Below, in pieces: positions 31,124-40,143 of a stretch of DNA of 64,000 bases (the stretch's first letter is position 1; each line of letters begins with the position of its first letter). Made by a program: the position numbers and the translations under genes. This stretch comes from Limosilactobacillus pontis. Lineage in GTDB: Bacteria; Bacillota; Bacilli; Lactobacillales; Lactobacillaceae. The notes under the pieces were generated by a model. The model was not told the origin of the DNA and did no database searches. It worked only from the letters and a program-made list of their open reading frames with translations. Location of the stretch: positions 1 through 64,000 of the forward strand of contig NZ_PNFV01000009.1 of NCBI RefSeq assembly GCF_002940945.1, given 5' to 3'.

Positions 31124-32515
31124 TTACTTGCGCAGGGACAATTTGACAACTGCCTCACAGCGGGCTGTCTGGGGCATCATATCAACTGGCTGGATGTAGT
31201 CAACGTGATAGACGCTGGTTAGCCGCCGCAGGTTGCGGGCCAGGGAAGCCATTCCGCAGGAGACATAGGCAAATTTGCGTGGCTTGGTCTTGAGAATTGC
31301 CTTGATCAAAGCATCGTCGAGGCCAGCTCGCGGTGGGTCAACTACCAGGGCATCAAAGTGAAGGCCGTCCCTTTGCCACTGGGGCAGAATCTCCTCAGCC
31401 TTGCCGACTACGTACTGGGCGTTGGTGATCCCGTTGGCCTGCGCGTTTTCGTTTGCGTCGGCCACCGCCGTTGGAATGATCTCCATCCCCCGGACTGCCT
31501 TAACTCGGGAGGCCAGCGACAAACCGATGGTCCCAATCCCGGCGTAGGCGTCGATTAGGGTATCATCTGGTGTCAGTTCAAGTGCTTTGGCCGTTTCCTC
31601 ATACAGGGTTTCGGTCTGCTCGGGGTTCAGCTGGAGAAAGGACCGGGCGGAGAGCTTGAAGTCCAGGCCCATTAAACTCTCGGTGATCTCCTCTGTCCCA
31701 GTCAGGTGGATCATCCGGTCACCCCAGATAAGCGGGGTGTCGCCGGGATTGACGTTTTGCATGACCGAGACAACCTCGGGGAGTTTGACGGCGATGGCGT
31801 CGAGCAGCTGGTGTTTGTGAATCAGTTTTGGGGTATTAGTGATGATTGTCAGCTGTACTTCACCGGTTGTCCAGGACTCGCGCACTACCAGGGTCTTGAT
31901 GATTCCACTGTTGTGATCTTCATCATATACCGGGATAGCTAGGTCCTCAATCAGTTTGACCATCGTTCGGATGACGTGCATCGTTTGCGGCATCTGGACC
32001 GCACACTCCTGCATATCGACTAGGTCATGGCTGTCCGGTTTGTAGAGTCCGGCGGCTACGTGTCCGTCAACTATTCTTACCTGAAACTGAGCCTTGTTGC
32101 GGTAGTCGTACTCCTGCGGTGCAGCAATGGTTGGCCGAACGTCGTAGTTGCGGTAGCCATAGGGCTTGAACTTGGCTAGACTATCGATGACGACTTGGCG
32201 CTTAAACTTCAGTTGTTCTGAGTAAGCGAGGTTTTCAAGTTCAAAGCCCCCGGCCACATCGGCGTAAGGGTCACGCGGGGTAACCCGGTGTTTGCTGGCA
32301 CGACGGAGACGATGAATCTTCGCCTCCAGGTAGCGGGGCAGTACCTTAGTGACCTCAGCAACAACGACTTCTCCCGGCAGGGCTCCAGGGACAAAACAGA
32401 CCTTGTGCTTGAAGTAGCCGATCCCGTGGCCATTAACCCCGAGCCGACGAATCGTCAGTGGGAAGCGTTCCCCCACGTTAATGGTGACATCTTGTTTAGT
32501 ACGATTCTGTGCCAT
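31124..32515 (-). CDS. rlmD: 23S rRNA (uracil-C5)-methyltransferase, RlmD/RlmCD type
   Basis: A 463-aa SAM-dependent enzyme that makes 5-methyluridine in 23S rRNA; in Gram-positives one such enzyme can modify both U747 and U1939. N-terminal TRAM RNA-binding domain (about 10-70, LGVNGHGIGYFKHKVCFVPGA split), a central domain, SAM motif DAYAGIGTIGLSLA, VVDPPRAGLD and the catalytic cysteine in YVSCGMASLARNL. No Cys-rich iron-sulphur cluster motif is seen near the N-terminus, unlike E. coli RlmD. ATG follows CGGAG. Single gene with its own terminator. Confidence 0.93.
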   Translation of the reverse strand: MAQNRTKQDVTINVGERFPLTIRRLGVNGHGIGYFKHKVCFVPGALPGEVVVAEVTKVLPRYLEAKIHRLRRASKHRVTPRDPYADVAGGFELENLAYSEQLKFKRQVVIDSLAKFKPYGYRNYDVRPTIAAPQEYDYRNKAQFQVRIVDGHVAAGLYKPDSHDLVDMQECAVQMPQTMHVIRTMVKLIEDLAIPVYDEDHNSGIIKTLVVRESWTTGEVQLTIITNTPKLIHKHQLLDAIAVKLPEVVSVMQNVNPGDTPLIWGDRMIHLTGTEEITESLMGLDFKLSARSFLQLNPEQTETLYEETAKALELTPDDTLIDAYAGIGTIGLSLASRVKAVRGMEIIPTAVADANENAQANGITNAQYVVGKAEEILPQWQRDGLHFDALVVDPPRAGLDDALIKAILKTKPRKFAYVSCGMASLARNLRRLTSVYHVDYIQPVDMMPQTARCEAVVKLSLRK

Positions 32516-32729
32516 GATGATTTCTCCGATCTATTGTTTGCTTTATTTTATCATATTAGGCCAGGTCGATTGGCTGGTTCGTCTGTCTGATTACTTTATT
32601 TTTATAATCAAAACGTTGAAAATCTTCTGACTATTTAAAAGATTACTAATAATTAGTTTTTATCCTTACTAAAATATTGTAAAATAAGAATGTGAAATGT
32701 TGCATAAAATAATAAAGGAAGTGACACCT

Positions 32730-33326
32730 TTGAAGATTGCTGCAATTGCCGGATCAAACGCCAATCATTCCTACAACCGGATGTTGTTGGAATTCATTGC
32801 CAAGCAGTACCAGGATACTGACGAGGTCGATGTGATTGATATCCGAAAGGTTCCGATGTTTAACGAAAACTACAAGGGGCGGGCACCCCAGGTTATCGCG
32901 GACCTCGACCAACGGATTAGTGCCGCGGACGCCGTGATTATTGCTAGCCCAGAATACAACCACTCCATCACCTCAGCGCTGAAGAGCGTCGTAGAATGGC
33001 TCTCCTACGAGGTGCACCCGCTGGAGAATAAGCCGGTCATGATTGTTGGGGCCTCTACCCACGAGCAGGGTTCATCCCGTTCGCAGGTCCAGCTCCGTGA
33101 CATTTTAATCTCACCAGGAGTTAACGCCCAGGTATATCAGGGAAGTGAGTTTTTCATGAGTGATGTTGCCAACGTTATCGATGAGAATGGCAATATTACC
33201 GATGAGATGTCGGTCAAGTTCCTTGATAAGTGCATTGATGACTTTAAGATCTATGCCCGTTCGATTAACCGGATGGTTGCCGAAGCCACCGCGGAAGCTA
33301 AAAAGAAGGAGGCGGCAAAGGACTAA
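32730..33326 (+). CDS. NAD(P)H-dependent FMN reductase, first subunit (Nfr-like)
   Basis: A 198-aa flavodoxin-like NADPH_dep_FMN_red protein: AAIAGSNANHSYNRMLL (phosphate-binding start), ADAVIIASPEYNHSITSALKSVVEWLS (split here, the flavin-contacting region) and PVMIVGAS. Paralogue of the next gene over its full length. I chose TTG at 32730: AAGGAAG is 8 bases upstream and the resulting MKIAAIAGSNANHSYN matches MKKILALVGTNANFSYN of the paralogue; ATG at 32697 has no ribosome binding site. Its stop TAA overlaps the next ATG by one base. A pair of such reductases in L. johnsonii (LJ_0548/LJ_0549) produces H2O2 with NADH and FMN, so a similar heteromer is likely. Confidence 0.9.
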   Translation: MKIAAIAGSNANHSYNRMLLEFIAKQYQDTDEVDVIDIRKVPMFNENYKGRAPQVIADLDQRISAADAVIIASPEYNHSITSALKSVVEWLSYEVHPLENKPVMIVGASTHEQGSSRSQVQLRDILISPGVNAQVYQGSEFFMSDVANVIDENGNITDEMSVKFLDKCIDDFKIYARSINRMVAEATAEAKKKEAAKD

Positions 33327-34582
33327 TGAAGAAGATTCTTGCACTAGTTGGGACCAATGCCAACTTTTCATACAATCGCCTGTTGCTTAAGTTTATGAAG
33401 AAGCACTTCAAGCAGATGGCAGACATCGAGATCTATGAGATCAGTAAATTGCCAGCCTTCAGCGTTGATGTTCCCCTCGAAGAACAAACCGAGGTCTGGA
33501 AGCTCAAGCAGAAGGTCAAGGCTGCCGATGGGGTTGTCTTCTCCACCCCGGAATATGACCATGGGATCCCGGCTGCCCTCAAGAGCGCTGTAGAGTGGCT
33601 CTCTTACCACACGACTGTCTTGAAGCACAAGCCAGTCATGGTTGTTGGGGTTTCTTATGGTCGCCAGGCGTCGGCCCGTTCGCAGGTCCAGATGCGGCAG
33701 ATCCTGATCTCACCAGACTGTGACGCCAACCTGCTTCCGGGCAACGAGGTCCTGATCGGGGGTGCCACCCATGTCTTCTCTAAGGATGGCCGCCTGATTA
33801 ATGAAGAGATGCGTGACAACCTGGAACAGTGTTTTACCCACTTTATTGAATATATTCAAGTCTTTGAAAATGCGGATGAGGAGGAAGTAGAAATGCCAAT
33901 CAAGCAGCCACGGATCAGCGAGGCTTACATCAAATTCCCGACTGGTCGTTTATCGCTGAAAGAAGTTCAACAGATCTTCAGCACCATTCCATTCGAAGTT
34001 GACCTGGTTGATAGTACCGACCACTTTGCCTGGTACTCAGACAAGCCAAACCGGGAACACGTTCGGGACGTGGCTTCCCTAGGTGAACCAGTAACGGAGT
34101 GTCACCCACCAAAGGCCGTTCCTGCAGTTATGGCCATCATTAATAGTTTCCGGGATGGTAAGCGGGACGTGGTTACGCGGCCACTCTGGATGAACGGTCA
34201 CCGTTCTTTGATTCAATACTACGCCCTGCGTGATGTCGATGGCCATTATCTTGGTACGATCGAGTTCACCGGTAGTGTGGAGTACATCTTGAACCTCTTT
34301 GAAAAGGGTGCCTGGAACAAGGGGGCGGATGCCTCTACCGGAGCTTCTAAGCACGAGGATGCCGCACCCGCTGCGGGTGATGATAACGTAGATGCATCGA
34401 CTGGGGCCTCCGAGTCTAGTGACGACACCAGCGCTGCTGCTACGTCAACCGGATCAGCAACCAACGAACCGACTGGGATTGAGGAGACCGATGCTGACAC
34501 CGGTGCCTCCGAATCCGGCAGTGTTGATGCCGATGACGATGCCGCGGATGCTACAACTGGTGCTTCCGAAGAAGATGACTAG
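33326..34582 (+). CDS. FMN reductase - PAS fusion with a multi-site flavinylation tail
   Basis: A 418-aa three-part protein. Residues 1-about 185 are an NADPH_dep_FMN_red domain paralogous to the previous gene (LALVGTNANFSYN, STPEYDHGIPAALKSAVEWL). Residues about 190-325 resemble the PAS_10-type domain of DUF438 proteins (FEVDLVDSTDHFAWYSD, REHVRD, then GTIEFTGSVEYI). Residues about 330-418 are an acidic low-complexity tail with four D-A-x-T-G-A-S motifs at D335, D356, D389 and D408 and a decayed copy at 372-378. This fits the ApbE recognition pattern D-x-x-[ST]-G-A-[ST], where FMN is joined to the Thr/Ser. The next gene is ApbE. No signal peptide, so flavinylation would be cytosolic. Start overlaps the previous stop (TAATG) with AGGAGG upstream. 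Confidence 0.9.
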   Translation: MKKILALVGTNANFSYNRLLLKFMKKHFKQMADIEIYEISKLPAFSVDVPLEEQTEVWKLKQKVKAADGVVFSTPEYDHGIPAALKSAVEWLSYHTTVLKHKPVMVVGVSYGRQASARSQVQMRQILISPDCDANLLPGNEVLIGGATHVFSKDGRLINEEMRDNLEQCFTHFIEYIQVFENADEEEVEMPIKQPRISEAYIKFPTGRLSLKEVQQIFSTIPFEVDLVDSTDHFAWYSDKPNREHVRDVASLGEPVTECHPPKAVPAVMAIINSFRDGKRDVVTRPLWMNGHRSLIQYYALRDVDGHYLGTIEFTGSVEYILNLFEKGAWNKGADASTGASKHEDAAPAAGDDNVDASTGASESSDDTSAAATSTGSATNEPTGIEETDADTGASESGSVDADDDAADATTGASEEDD

Positions 34583-34587
34583 TTACC

Positions 34588-35508
34588 ATGGCGGAATTAA
34601 GTGATCAGCCGCATATCCTGACCCACCACGCCTTAGGGACACGGATCGTACTGACCGTTTATGGTGATAGGGCTGCTGATGTTCTCCAGCCCTCAATGGA
34701 CCTGATTGACGGCTATGAAGACCGGCTGACAGTCAACCGTGACCAATCGGAGCTGATGGATGTTAACCATGCTGCCGGAAGCAAACCGGTGGCGGTGTCG
34801 CCGACAAGCTACGATCTGATCAAGATGGCGGTTAAGTACAGCCGGGCCGACTTCGGTTTCAATGCCTTAATCGGTCCCCTGGTCAAGCTTTGGAAGATCG
34901 GTTTTAAGGGCGCTAACGTCCCAGCCGATACCGATATCCAGGAGCGGTTGAAACTGATTGACCCCTGGCAGGTGGAACTCAATGACTCGGCTCGTACGGT
35001 CTACCTTAAACAGGCCGGAATGGAGCTGGACCTCGGCGGAATTGCCAAGGGCTACATTGCTGACCGGATCAAAGACTTTTGGGTCCAGCAGGGCGTTACC
35101 GCCGGAATCATCAACCTTGGCGGCAATCTCCTCTTTGTTGGCCGATCGCCACGCCGGAGTGATGGCCAGTGGGTGATCGGAGTTCAAGATCCGCAGCTTC
35201 ATCGGGGCGAGAACATCGAGGTTGTACGTAAGCCGGCTTGCTCAGCGGTGACTTCGGGGATCTACGAACGTTTTCTGATCAAGAATGGCCGTCGATACCA
35301 TCACTTGATTGACCCGCGGACGGGCTACCCGCTTGATACCAAACTGAGCAGCGTGACCGTCTTTACCGACCAGTCAGTGATGGGTGAGATTGAGGCCAAA
35401 CGACTCTTTTTCAACGGTCAGCCGATCCCCGGCTGGCTAGACCGGCCTGGTAATCGGGGGGCCGTCTTTATTCATAATGATGAGTCGGTGGAAAATGTTG
35501 GCGTATAA
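34588..35508 (+). CDS. apbE: FAD:protein FMN transferase, cytosolic ApbE
   Basis: ApbE hydrolyses FAD and attaches FMN by a phosphoester bond to Thr or Ser of target motifs. This 306-aa protein has the family signatures LDLGGIAKGYIADRI (FAD/Mg binding), GIINLGGNLLFVG and HLIDPRTGYPL. No signal peptide, lipobox or membrane helix is visible at MAELSDQPHILTHHALGT, so it is predicted cytosolic. It starts five bases after the stop of the tail-bearing reductase, with only a weak ribosome binding site, so translational coupling is likely. Its most obvious substrate is that neighbour. Confidence 0.93.
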   Translation: MAELSDQPHILTHHALGTRIVLTVYGDRAADVLQPSMDLIDGYEDRLTVNRDQSELMDVNHAAGSKPVAVSPTSYDLIKMAVKYSRADFGFNALIGPLVKLWKIGFKGANVPADTDIQERLKLIDPWQVELNDSARTVYLKQAGMELDLGGIAKGYIADRIKDFWVQQGVTAGIINLGGNLLFVGRSPRRSDGQWVIGVQDPQLHRGENIEVVRKPACSAVTSGIYERFLIKNGRRYHHLIDPRTGYPLDTKLSSVTVFTDQSVMGEIEAKRLFFNGQPIPGWLDRPGNRGAVFIHNDESVENVGV

Positions 35509-35546
35509 AAAAGAGACCATGCAAAAATTTTGCACGGTCTCTTTTT
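35506..35546. terminator. Terminator after apbE
   Basis: aagagaccatgcaaaa pairs with ttttgcacggtctctt (one mismatch), followed by TTTTT; A-run on the other side, so it can also serve the convergent nitroreductase gene. Confidence 0.9.
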
Positions 35547-35561
35547 GTGTTTTGTCGGCGG

Positions 35562-36320
35562 CTACTTCCAGTCCAGGGCCAGTCCCTGTTGCCGGAGGGC
35601 GGCTGCCAGCTTGTCCCGATCCGTCTTATGGTTGTCAAGCTTAGCGCCAGCAATCTGCTTGGTGAAGGAATCAATTCGGCGATTGGCGTCACGGAGATCA
35701 TAATATTGGCTGACGGCCTGGTCATAGTCTTTGAGGTCACTGGCCTTAAAAGCGCGATGATAGTTATTTTCCATCACTAGAGTATCCAGCGGCAGCCGAG
35801 GCTTGAGCTGAGGAGCCTGGTCGGGAATGCCAACCTGAAGGCCCAGCAGTGGGAAAGTCATCTTCGGCAGGTCAAGGACTTTGATCAACTCGATTGGATC
35901 ATTTTTGATGGAACCGAGGATTACACCGCCCAGATCCATGCTTTCGGTAGCGAGCAGAGTATTCTGAACAGCCAAAACTGTGTCCTCAACGGCTTGTTGG
36001 AAGATGTCCGTAGTGTGCAGACGACCGTCATCCTTACCCGCGGCCTGGCGGATCTTCTGATTACGGTAGAGGTCGACTAGAAAAATTAATAGGTCGCCAT
36101 TTTGACCGATATAAGGTTGTCTGCCGAGGCGTCGGATTGCGGCTCGCTTGGCGGGATCAGTAACGTGCAGAATACTAAATTGCTGCATAAACATACTGGT
36201 TGAGGCATGGCGAGCGGCCTCATACAGAGTGGTCAGTTGGTCATCACTGAGGCTTTGGGGCTTAAATGCCCGGATGGATCGATGGTTGAGCTGGTAATCA
36301 ATGGTAGAATTATGAATCAT
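35562..36320 (-). CDS. NfsA/FRP-type NADPH nitroreductase
   Basis: A 252-aa FMN-dependent oxidoreductase of the NfsA/Frp group: LNHRSIRAFKP near the N-terminus (FMN contact), SMFMQQFSIL, DIFQQAVEDTVLAVQNTLLATESMDLGGVILGSI (split; FMN-domain helices) and PLLGLQVGIPDQAPQLKPRLP. It would reduce nitroaromatics, quinones or free flavins with NADPH; the real substrate is unknown. ATG follows AAGGAGG. It is convergent with the flavin reductase-apbE operon, making a local cluster of flavoprotein genes. Confidence 0.9.
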   Translation of the reverse strand: MIHNSTIDYQLNHRSIRAFKPQSLSDDQLTTLYEAARHASTSMFMQQFSILHVTDPAKRAAIRRLGRQPYIGQNGDLLIFLVDLYRNQKIRQAAGKDDGRLHTTDIFQQAVEDTVLAVQNTLLATESMDLGGVILGSIKNDPIELIKVLDLPKMTFPLLGLQVGIPDQAPQLKPRLPLDTLVMENNYHRAFKASDLKDYDQAVSQYYDLRDANRRIDSFTKQIAGAKLDNHKTDRDKLAAALRQQGLALDWK

Positions 36321-36379
36321 GATGGCCCTCCTTACTTTTTATTAGTTATATTTTAACATAAATAAGGCTCAGTTAACGG

Positions 36380-36408
36380 TTGCTAATTGTGTTCAGATGT
36401 AATATGAT
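36380..36408 (+). promoter_or_regulatory. serS promoter
   Basis: TTGCTA (36380-36385) and TATGAT (36403-36408) are 17 bases apart, directly upstream of the T-box leader. Confidence 0.7.
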
Positions 36409-36414
36409 AATGGC

Positions 36415-36637
36415 GATAAGAAACACGGATGCATTTCAAGTAGACTACGTAGAGAGACCGCGGGTGGTGCGAGCGGCCAGTCGAAACTCCGGTGCAGAAG
36501 ATGACGTGGGCGGGTAATGCCGCACGGCCGATGACCGTTATCCATCACGAGGGTGGTATTTAATACCAAACTTGGGTGGTACCGCGGAACTAAGAGCCAT
36601 TTCGTCCCAAAATTTTTGAGACGGAGTGGCTCTTTTT
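36415..36637 (+). promoter_or_regulatory. T-box leader of serS, specifier probably UCC (Ser)
   Basis: The leader has an AGAGA stem I element, the T-box core GGGTGGTACCGCGG (36574-36587) and a terminator (aagagccatttcgtc... with ...gagtggctctt, then TTTTT, to 36637). The triplet TCC at 36488-36490, after GAAAC on the 3' side of stem I, is the likely specifier and fits serine. Uncharged tRNA-Ser would prevent termination and raise serS expression. Confidence 0.92.
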
Positions 36638-36652
36638 ATTGGAGGTAATCAT

Positions 36653-37951
36653 ATGCTAGACATCAAGAAGATTCGCAAGGACCCAGAATTCTTTAAGCAA
36701 AAGCTGGCGACCCGGGGTGTCAAGGCCGAAGAGATCGATGAGGTCTTGACTCTTGACCAAAAGCGGCGGGAACTCTTGCAACAAACCGAAACCATGAAGG
36801 CTCAACGCAACGCCGCTTCTAAAAAGATTGGTGAAGCTAAGCGCAATGGTGAATCCGCTGATGCAGCCATCAAGGAGACCCGGGAGCTTGGTGATAAGAT
36901 TAAGGAACTCGACCAGCAAATCGAGGCCAACGACGAGCAGCTTCATAACAAGATGGCCCACTTGCCGAATATTCCGCACGATGGAGTGCCAGTCAGCCTG
37001 ATCGAGGAGGGTGCCGTTGAACTCCGCAAGGTCGGTAAGATCCGCGACTTTGACTTTGAGCCAAAACACCACTGGGACGTTGGTGAAAACCTGGGGATCT
37101 TAGACTTTGACCGGGCCCGCAAGGTATCTGGTGCTCGTTTCGTTTACTATTTAGGTATGGGTGCCCAACTGGAACGAGCCGTTTATAACTTCATGCTTGA
37201 TGAACACATGAAGGATGGCTATACCGAAGTTCTGCCTCCGTACATCGTCAACGCTGATTCCATGTACGGTACTGGCCAGTTCCCAAAGTTTAAGGAAGGG
37301 GTCTACCAGGTTAACGGCGAGGACATGACGCTGATTCCAACCGCCGAAGTGCCATTGACTAACTACTACCGTGGTGACGTTATCCCAGCCGAGGAATTGC
37401 CGGTTTACGTTACTGCCCTGACCCCATGCTTCCGTTCAGAAGCCGGGGCTGCCGGTCGAGACACCCGGGGACTGATCCGGATGCACCAGTTCAACAAGGT
37501 TGAGATGGTTAAGTACACTAAGCCTGAGGACTCATGGGATGAACTCGAGAAGATGACCGCTAACGCCGAGAACATTCTGAAGAAGCTGGAGATCCCATAC
37601 CACGTTATTACCTTAACGACCAGCGATATGAGCTTCACTGCTTCAGAGACCCATGACATCGAACTTTGGATGCCGGCGCAGAATAAGTACCGTGAAGTAT
37701 CATCATGCTCGAATTGCCTAGACTTCCAAGCCCGGCGGATGCACACTCAGTACCGGGATGAGAATGGCAAGCTACAATACGTTCACACCCTGAATGGTTC
37801 CGGATTGGCTGTTGGCCGGACGGTTGCCGCCATCCTGGAAAATTACCAAAACGCTGATGGCTCTGTTACGATTCCTGAGGTATTGGTCCCATACATGCAC
37901 GGGGTAACCAAGATCACCAAGGAAAATGCGGTACCGTTCCGTAACAAGTAA
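36653..37951 (+). CDS. serS: Seryl-tRNA synthetase
   Basis: A 432-aa class II synthetase charging tRNA-Ser. The N-terminal antiparallel coiled coil (about 25-105) that holds the long variable arm is followed by the catalytic core with motif 2 ([24 protein letters not shown], split here: [15 protein letters not shown]) and motif 3 ([19 protein letters not shown]). ATG at 36653 follows GGAGGT; the frame opens earlier inside the T-box terminator and that part is not translated. Confidence 0.98.
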   Translation: MLDIKKIRKDPEFFKQKLATRGVKAEEIDEVLTLDQKRRELLQQTETMKAQRNAASKKIGEAKRNGESADAAIKETRELGDKIKELDQQIEANDEQLHNKMAHLPNIPHDGVPVSLIEEGAVELRKVGKIRDFDFEPKHHWDVGENLGILDFDRARKVSGARFVYYLGMGAQLERAVYNFMLDEHMKDGYTEVLPPYIVNADSMYGTGQFPKFKEGVYQVNGEDMTLIPTAEVPLTNYYRGDVIPAEELPVYVTALTPCFRSEAGAAGRDTRGLIRMHQFNKVEMVKYTKPEDSWDELEKMTANAENILKKLEIPYHVITLTTSDMSFTASETHDIELWMPAQNKYREVSSCSNCLDFQARRMHTQYRDENGKLQYVHTLNGSGLAVGRTVAAILENYQNADGSVTIPEVLVPYMHGVTKITKENAVPFRNK

Positions 37952-37972
37952 CTTAAGGCATTAATTGAAATT

Positions 37973-38020
37973 AACGGACCCATGATAACCAAGCTGGTTG
38001 TCATGGGTCCGTTGTGTTTT
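37973..38020 (+). terminator. Terminator of serS
   Basis: aacggacccatgataacc pairs with ggttgtcatgggtccgtt (G-U pair included) with loop aagct, then GTGTTTT. Confidence 0.85.
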
Positions 38021-38582
38021 AAATAATAGCAATAAGATGCCTTATTACGTGACTATTGTAAATAATACGAATTCCTGAGAATAAGTAAACGAGTTTAGTG
38101 CAGTAGCCACTGTACCTTTTTAGAAGGTAAATCAATGGTTTTATCAAGATTATGCTCTTAGCAATTAGGGTCATAGCAATCGAGCAGCAGATGAAAACCA
38201 ATGTAATGATCATAATAGACTGAATGTTTAGATTGGTTACCCAGGGAATATACACGGCTAGATTATCACCACCCAGGCTAATGCATAGGAGAAAGATAGA
38301 GGCAAATCCAGGCTGATTCAATTGCCTAGTGGTGGTAGTCGCTTGTGGCCTAATAACCATCCATAAAAGGAGGAATCCCATGAAACCAGTGATCCAGGTT
38401 GGAAAAACAATTGTAAAGGTTTTGCCAATGATAATGCCTGTTACCCATAGGGTGATGTCGGATAAGACAACACTATACAGCGCAGTAGTTAACTTACACT
38501 GATTAATAATAAAAAGGAGGGCAATAAGCGTATCGGTATTAATACCGATAAAAAGTATTACTAATAAAAGTATATTTAACAA
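38019..38582 (-). CDS. CadD-like cadmium resistance / small-molecule exporter
   Basis: A 187-aa protein with five or six membrane helices. The segment LLCISLGGDNLAVYIPWV matches the conserved GGDN-x-x-x-YIP core of CadD-family exporters, and the C-terminal YLFSGIRIIY resembles their last helix. An N-terminal GINTDTLIALLF also fits the family. Cadmium is the known substrate of some members; here the substrate is unproven. It probably starts with TTG at 38582 after GAGGTT. Markedly AT-rich compared with serS and the ABC transporter genes, as is the divergent transporter next to it, suggesting joint acquisition. Confidence 0.75.
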   Translation of the reverse strand: MLNILLLVILFIGINTDTLIALLFIINQCKLTTALYSVVLSDITLWVTGIIIGKTFTIVFPTWITGFMGFLLLWMVIRPQATTTTRQLNQPGFASIFLLCISLGGDNLAVYIPWVTNLNIQSIMIITLVFICCSIAMTLIAKSIILIKPLIYLLKRYSGYCTKLVYLFSGIRIIYNSHVIRHLIAII

Positions 38583-38707
38583 GATTTTAACCTCATTCTT
38601 TAATCTTTCTAAAGGGCATTAAATCTTTATAAAACACGCACAGTTATGTTTGTCTGATTAACGCTTGGCAATTAAATTAGGGAGTGTGAAAAGGAGACTT
38701 GTTATTT

Positions 38708-39934
38708 ATGATTCAACAATGGAATAAGCGTCATACTGCCCAGGCAAGGGTTTTGGGGGCAACAATATTAGCGTATGCTAGTTACCATATCGTAAAATTG
38801 AACCTTACACAAGCCAGTCCAGCTCTGATTGAGTATGATGGATTTAGCAAAGGGACAATCGGTTTATTATTAGCAATACTAGCAGTTTCTTACGGCAGTA
38901 GTAAATTTATCCTTGGAATCGTGGCCGATCGAATTCGCCCGCGGCTGTTAATCAGTATTGGCCTATTTTTGTCGTCAGTTGCCGACCTTTTGTTAGGACA
39001 AACCCATAATCACTATATTATGGCTGCTTTAATGGCTGCACTTGGATTAACCCAGGGATGTGGAGCACCGTCATGTCAAAAATTGATTACAGAATGGTTC
39101 CAAAGAAAACGATTGGCAACAGCAATTAGTTGCTGGCATGTTTCTCATAATTTGGGTTCTGGAGCAAGCGCAATTATTGTTGCTGTTATTATTTCTTATT
39201 ATGGTGGTCAAAATACTAAAAATATTTTTCTAATTCCGGCCATAATATCAATGGCAATGGCCGTGATTGTTTATTGGCTTGGTAAAGACGCACCGATGCA
39301 TACCGGTAAGGTAAAAGATAATGGACATCTGTTTTGGAATGAATTTGCAAACCACCTATTAAAGAATCCATTGATGTGGATCCTAGGTTTTCTAAATGCT
39401 TTTTCGTATATTTTACGATATGGGATTGAAAATTGGATACCGACCTATCTAGAGTTAACTAAAAACTTTACCGTAACTCAGACAGCAACTGCTTTTTCAT
39501 GGTTTGAATACGCCGCTATTCCGGGTACGATTTTATTGGGATTAGCTAGTGATCGCTGGTTGAAAGGCCGCCGTCTTCCTCTCGTAATCGGGACTGCTTT
39601 ATTGGTTATTTTTACGTTGCCATTGTATGTTGTGACTGCGAGCTCATTAGTTGTCAATATGACTGTCGCTGTTATGGGGATTTGTGTCTATGGACAGCAG
39701 TCATTACTGAATATTATGGTTCTGGATATATTACCAATACGATACGCAGCAAGTGGAATCGGTATGTTAGGCTTTTTTGGTTATGCATTTGGCCAAGTGA
39801 TTGCATCATACGGAATCGGTGAGCTGGTGGAAAAGACAAATTGGCAATGGGGCTTTGCTATTATTTTTACGGCAGGTATTATTTGCGTAGTAATTTTTAG
39901 CTGGCTAGAAATATATAGTAAACACCAATTATAA
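38708..39934 (+). CDS. OPA-type major facilitator transporter
   Basis: A 408-aa protein with about twelve hydrophobic helices of the organophosphate:phosphate antiporter type: YASYHIVKLNLTQASPAL near the N-terminus, the helix 2-3 loop GIVADRIRPRLLISIG, GCGAPSCQKLITEWF and the second-half loop LASDRWLKGRR. Relatives carry glycerol-3-phosphate, hexose phosphates or phosphoglycerate; the substrate is unknown. I chose ATG at 38708, 11 bases after AAAGGAG; TTG at 38699 is too close to it. AT-rich like its divergent neighbour. Confidence 0.85.
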   Translation: MIQQWNKRHTAQARVLGATILAYASYHIVKLNLTQASPALIEYDGFSKGTIGLLLAILAVSYGSSKFILGIVADRIRPRLLISIGLFLSSVADLLLGQTHNHYIMAALMAALGLTQGCGAPSCQKLITEWFQRKRLATAISCWHVSHNLGSGASAIIVAVIISYYGGQNTKNIFLIPAIISMAMAVIVYWLGKDAPMHTGKVKDNGHLFWNEFANHLLKNPLMWILGFLNAFSYILRYGIENWIPTYLELTKNFTVTQTATAFSWFEYAAIPGTILLGLASDRWLKGRRLPLVIGTALLVIFTLPLYVVTASSLVVNMTVAVMGICVYGQQSLLNIMVLDILPIRYAASGIGMLGFFGYAFGQVIASYGIGELVEKTNWQWGFAIIFTAGIICVVIFSWLEIYSKHQL

Positions 39935-40143
39935 AAATGAGAATTCACTTAGTAAAGCGGAATATAGCATAATTGCTGCTTAACAAAATTAATCATAATT
40001 AGATATAAAACTTTAAAATTATTTACTTCAAACGTTATAATTCTTTGATTTATACACAGTTAGCTTCAAAGTATTCACTTCTTTTGAACGTAATGCTAAA
40101 GTATTAGCAACGTTAAAATTTGATTAAAAAGGAGTCGGTTATA

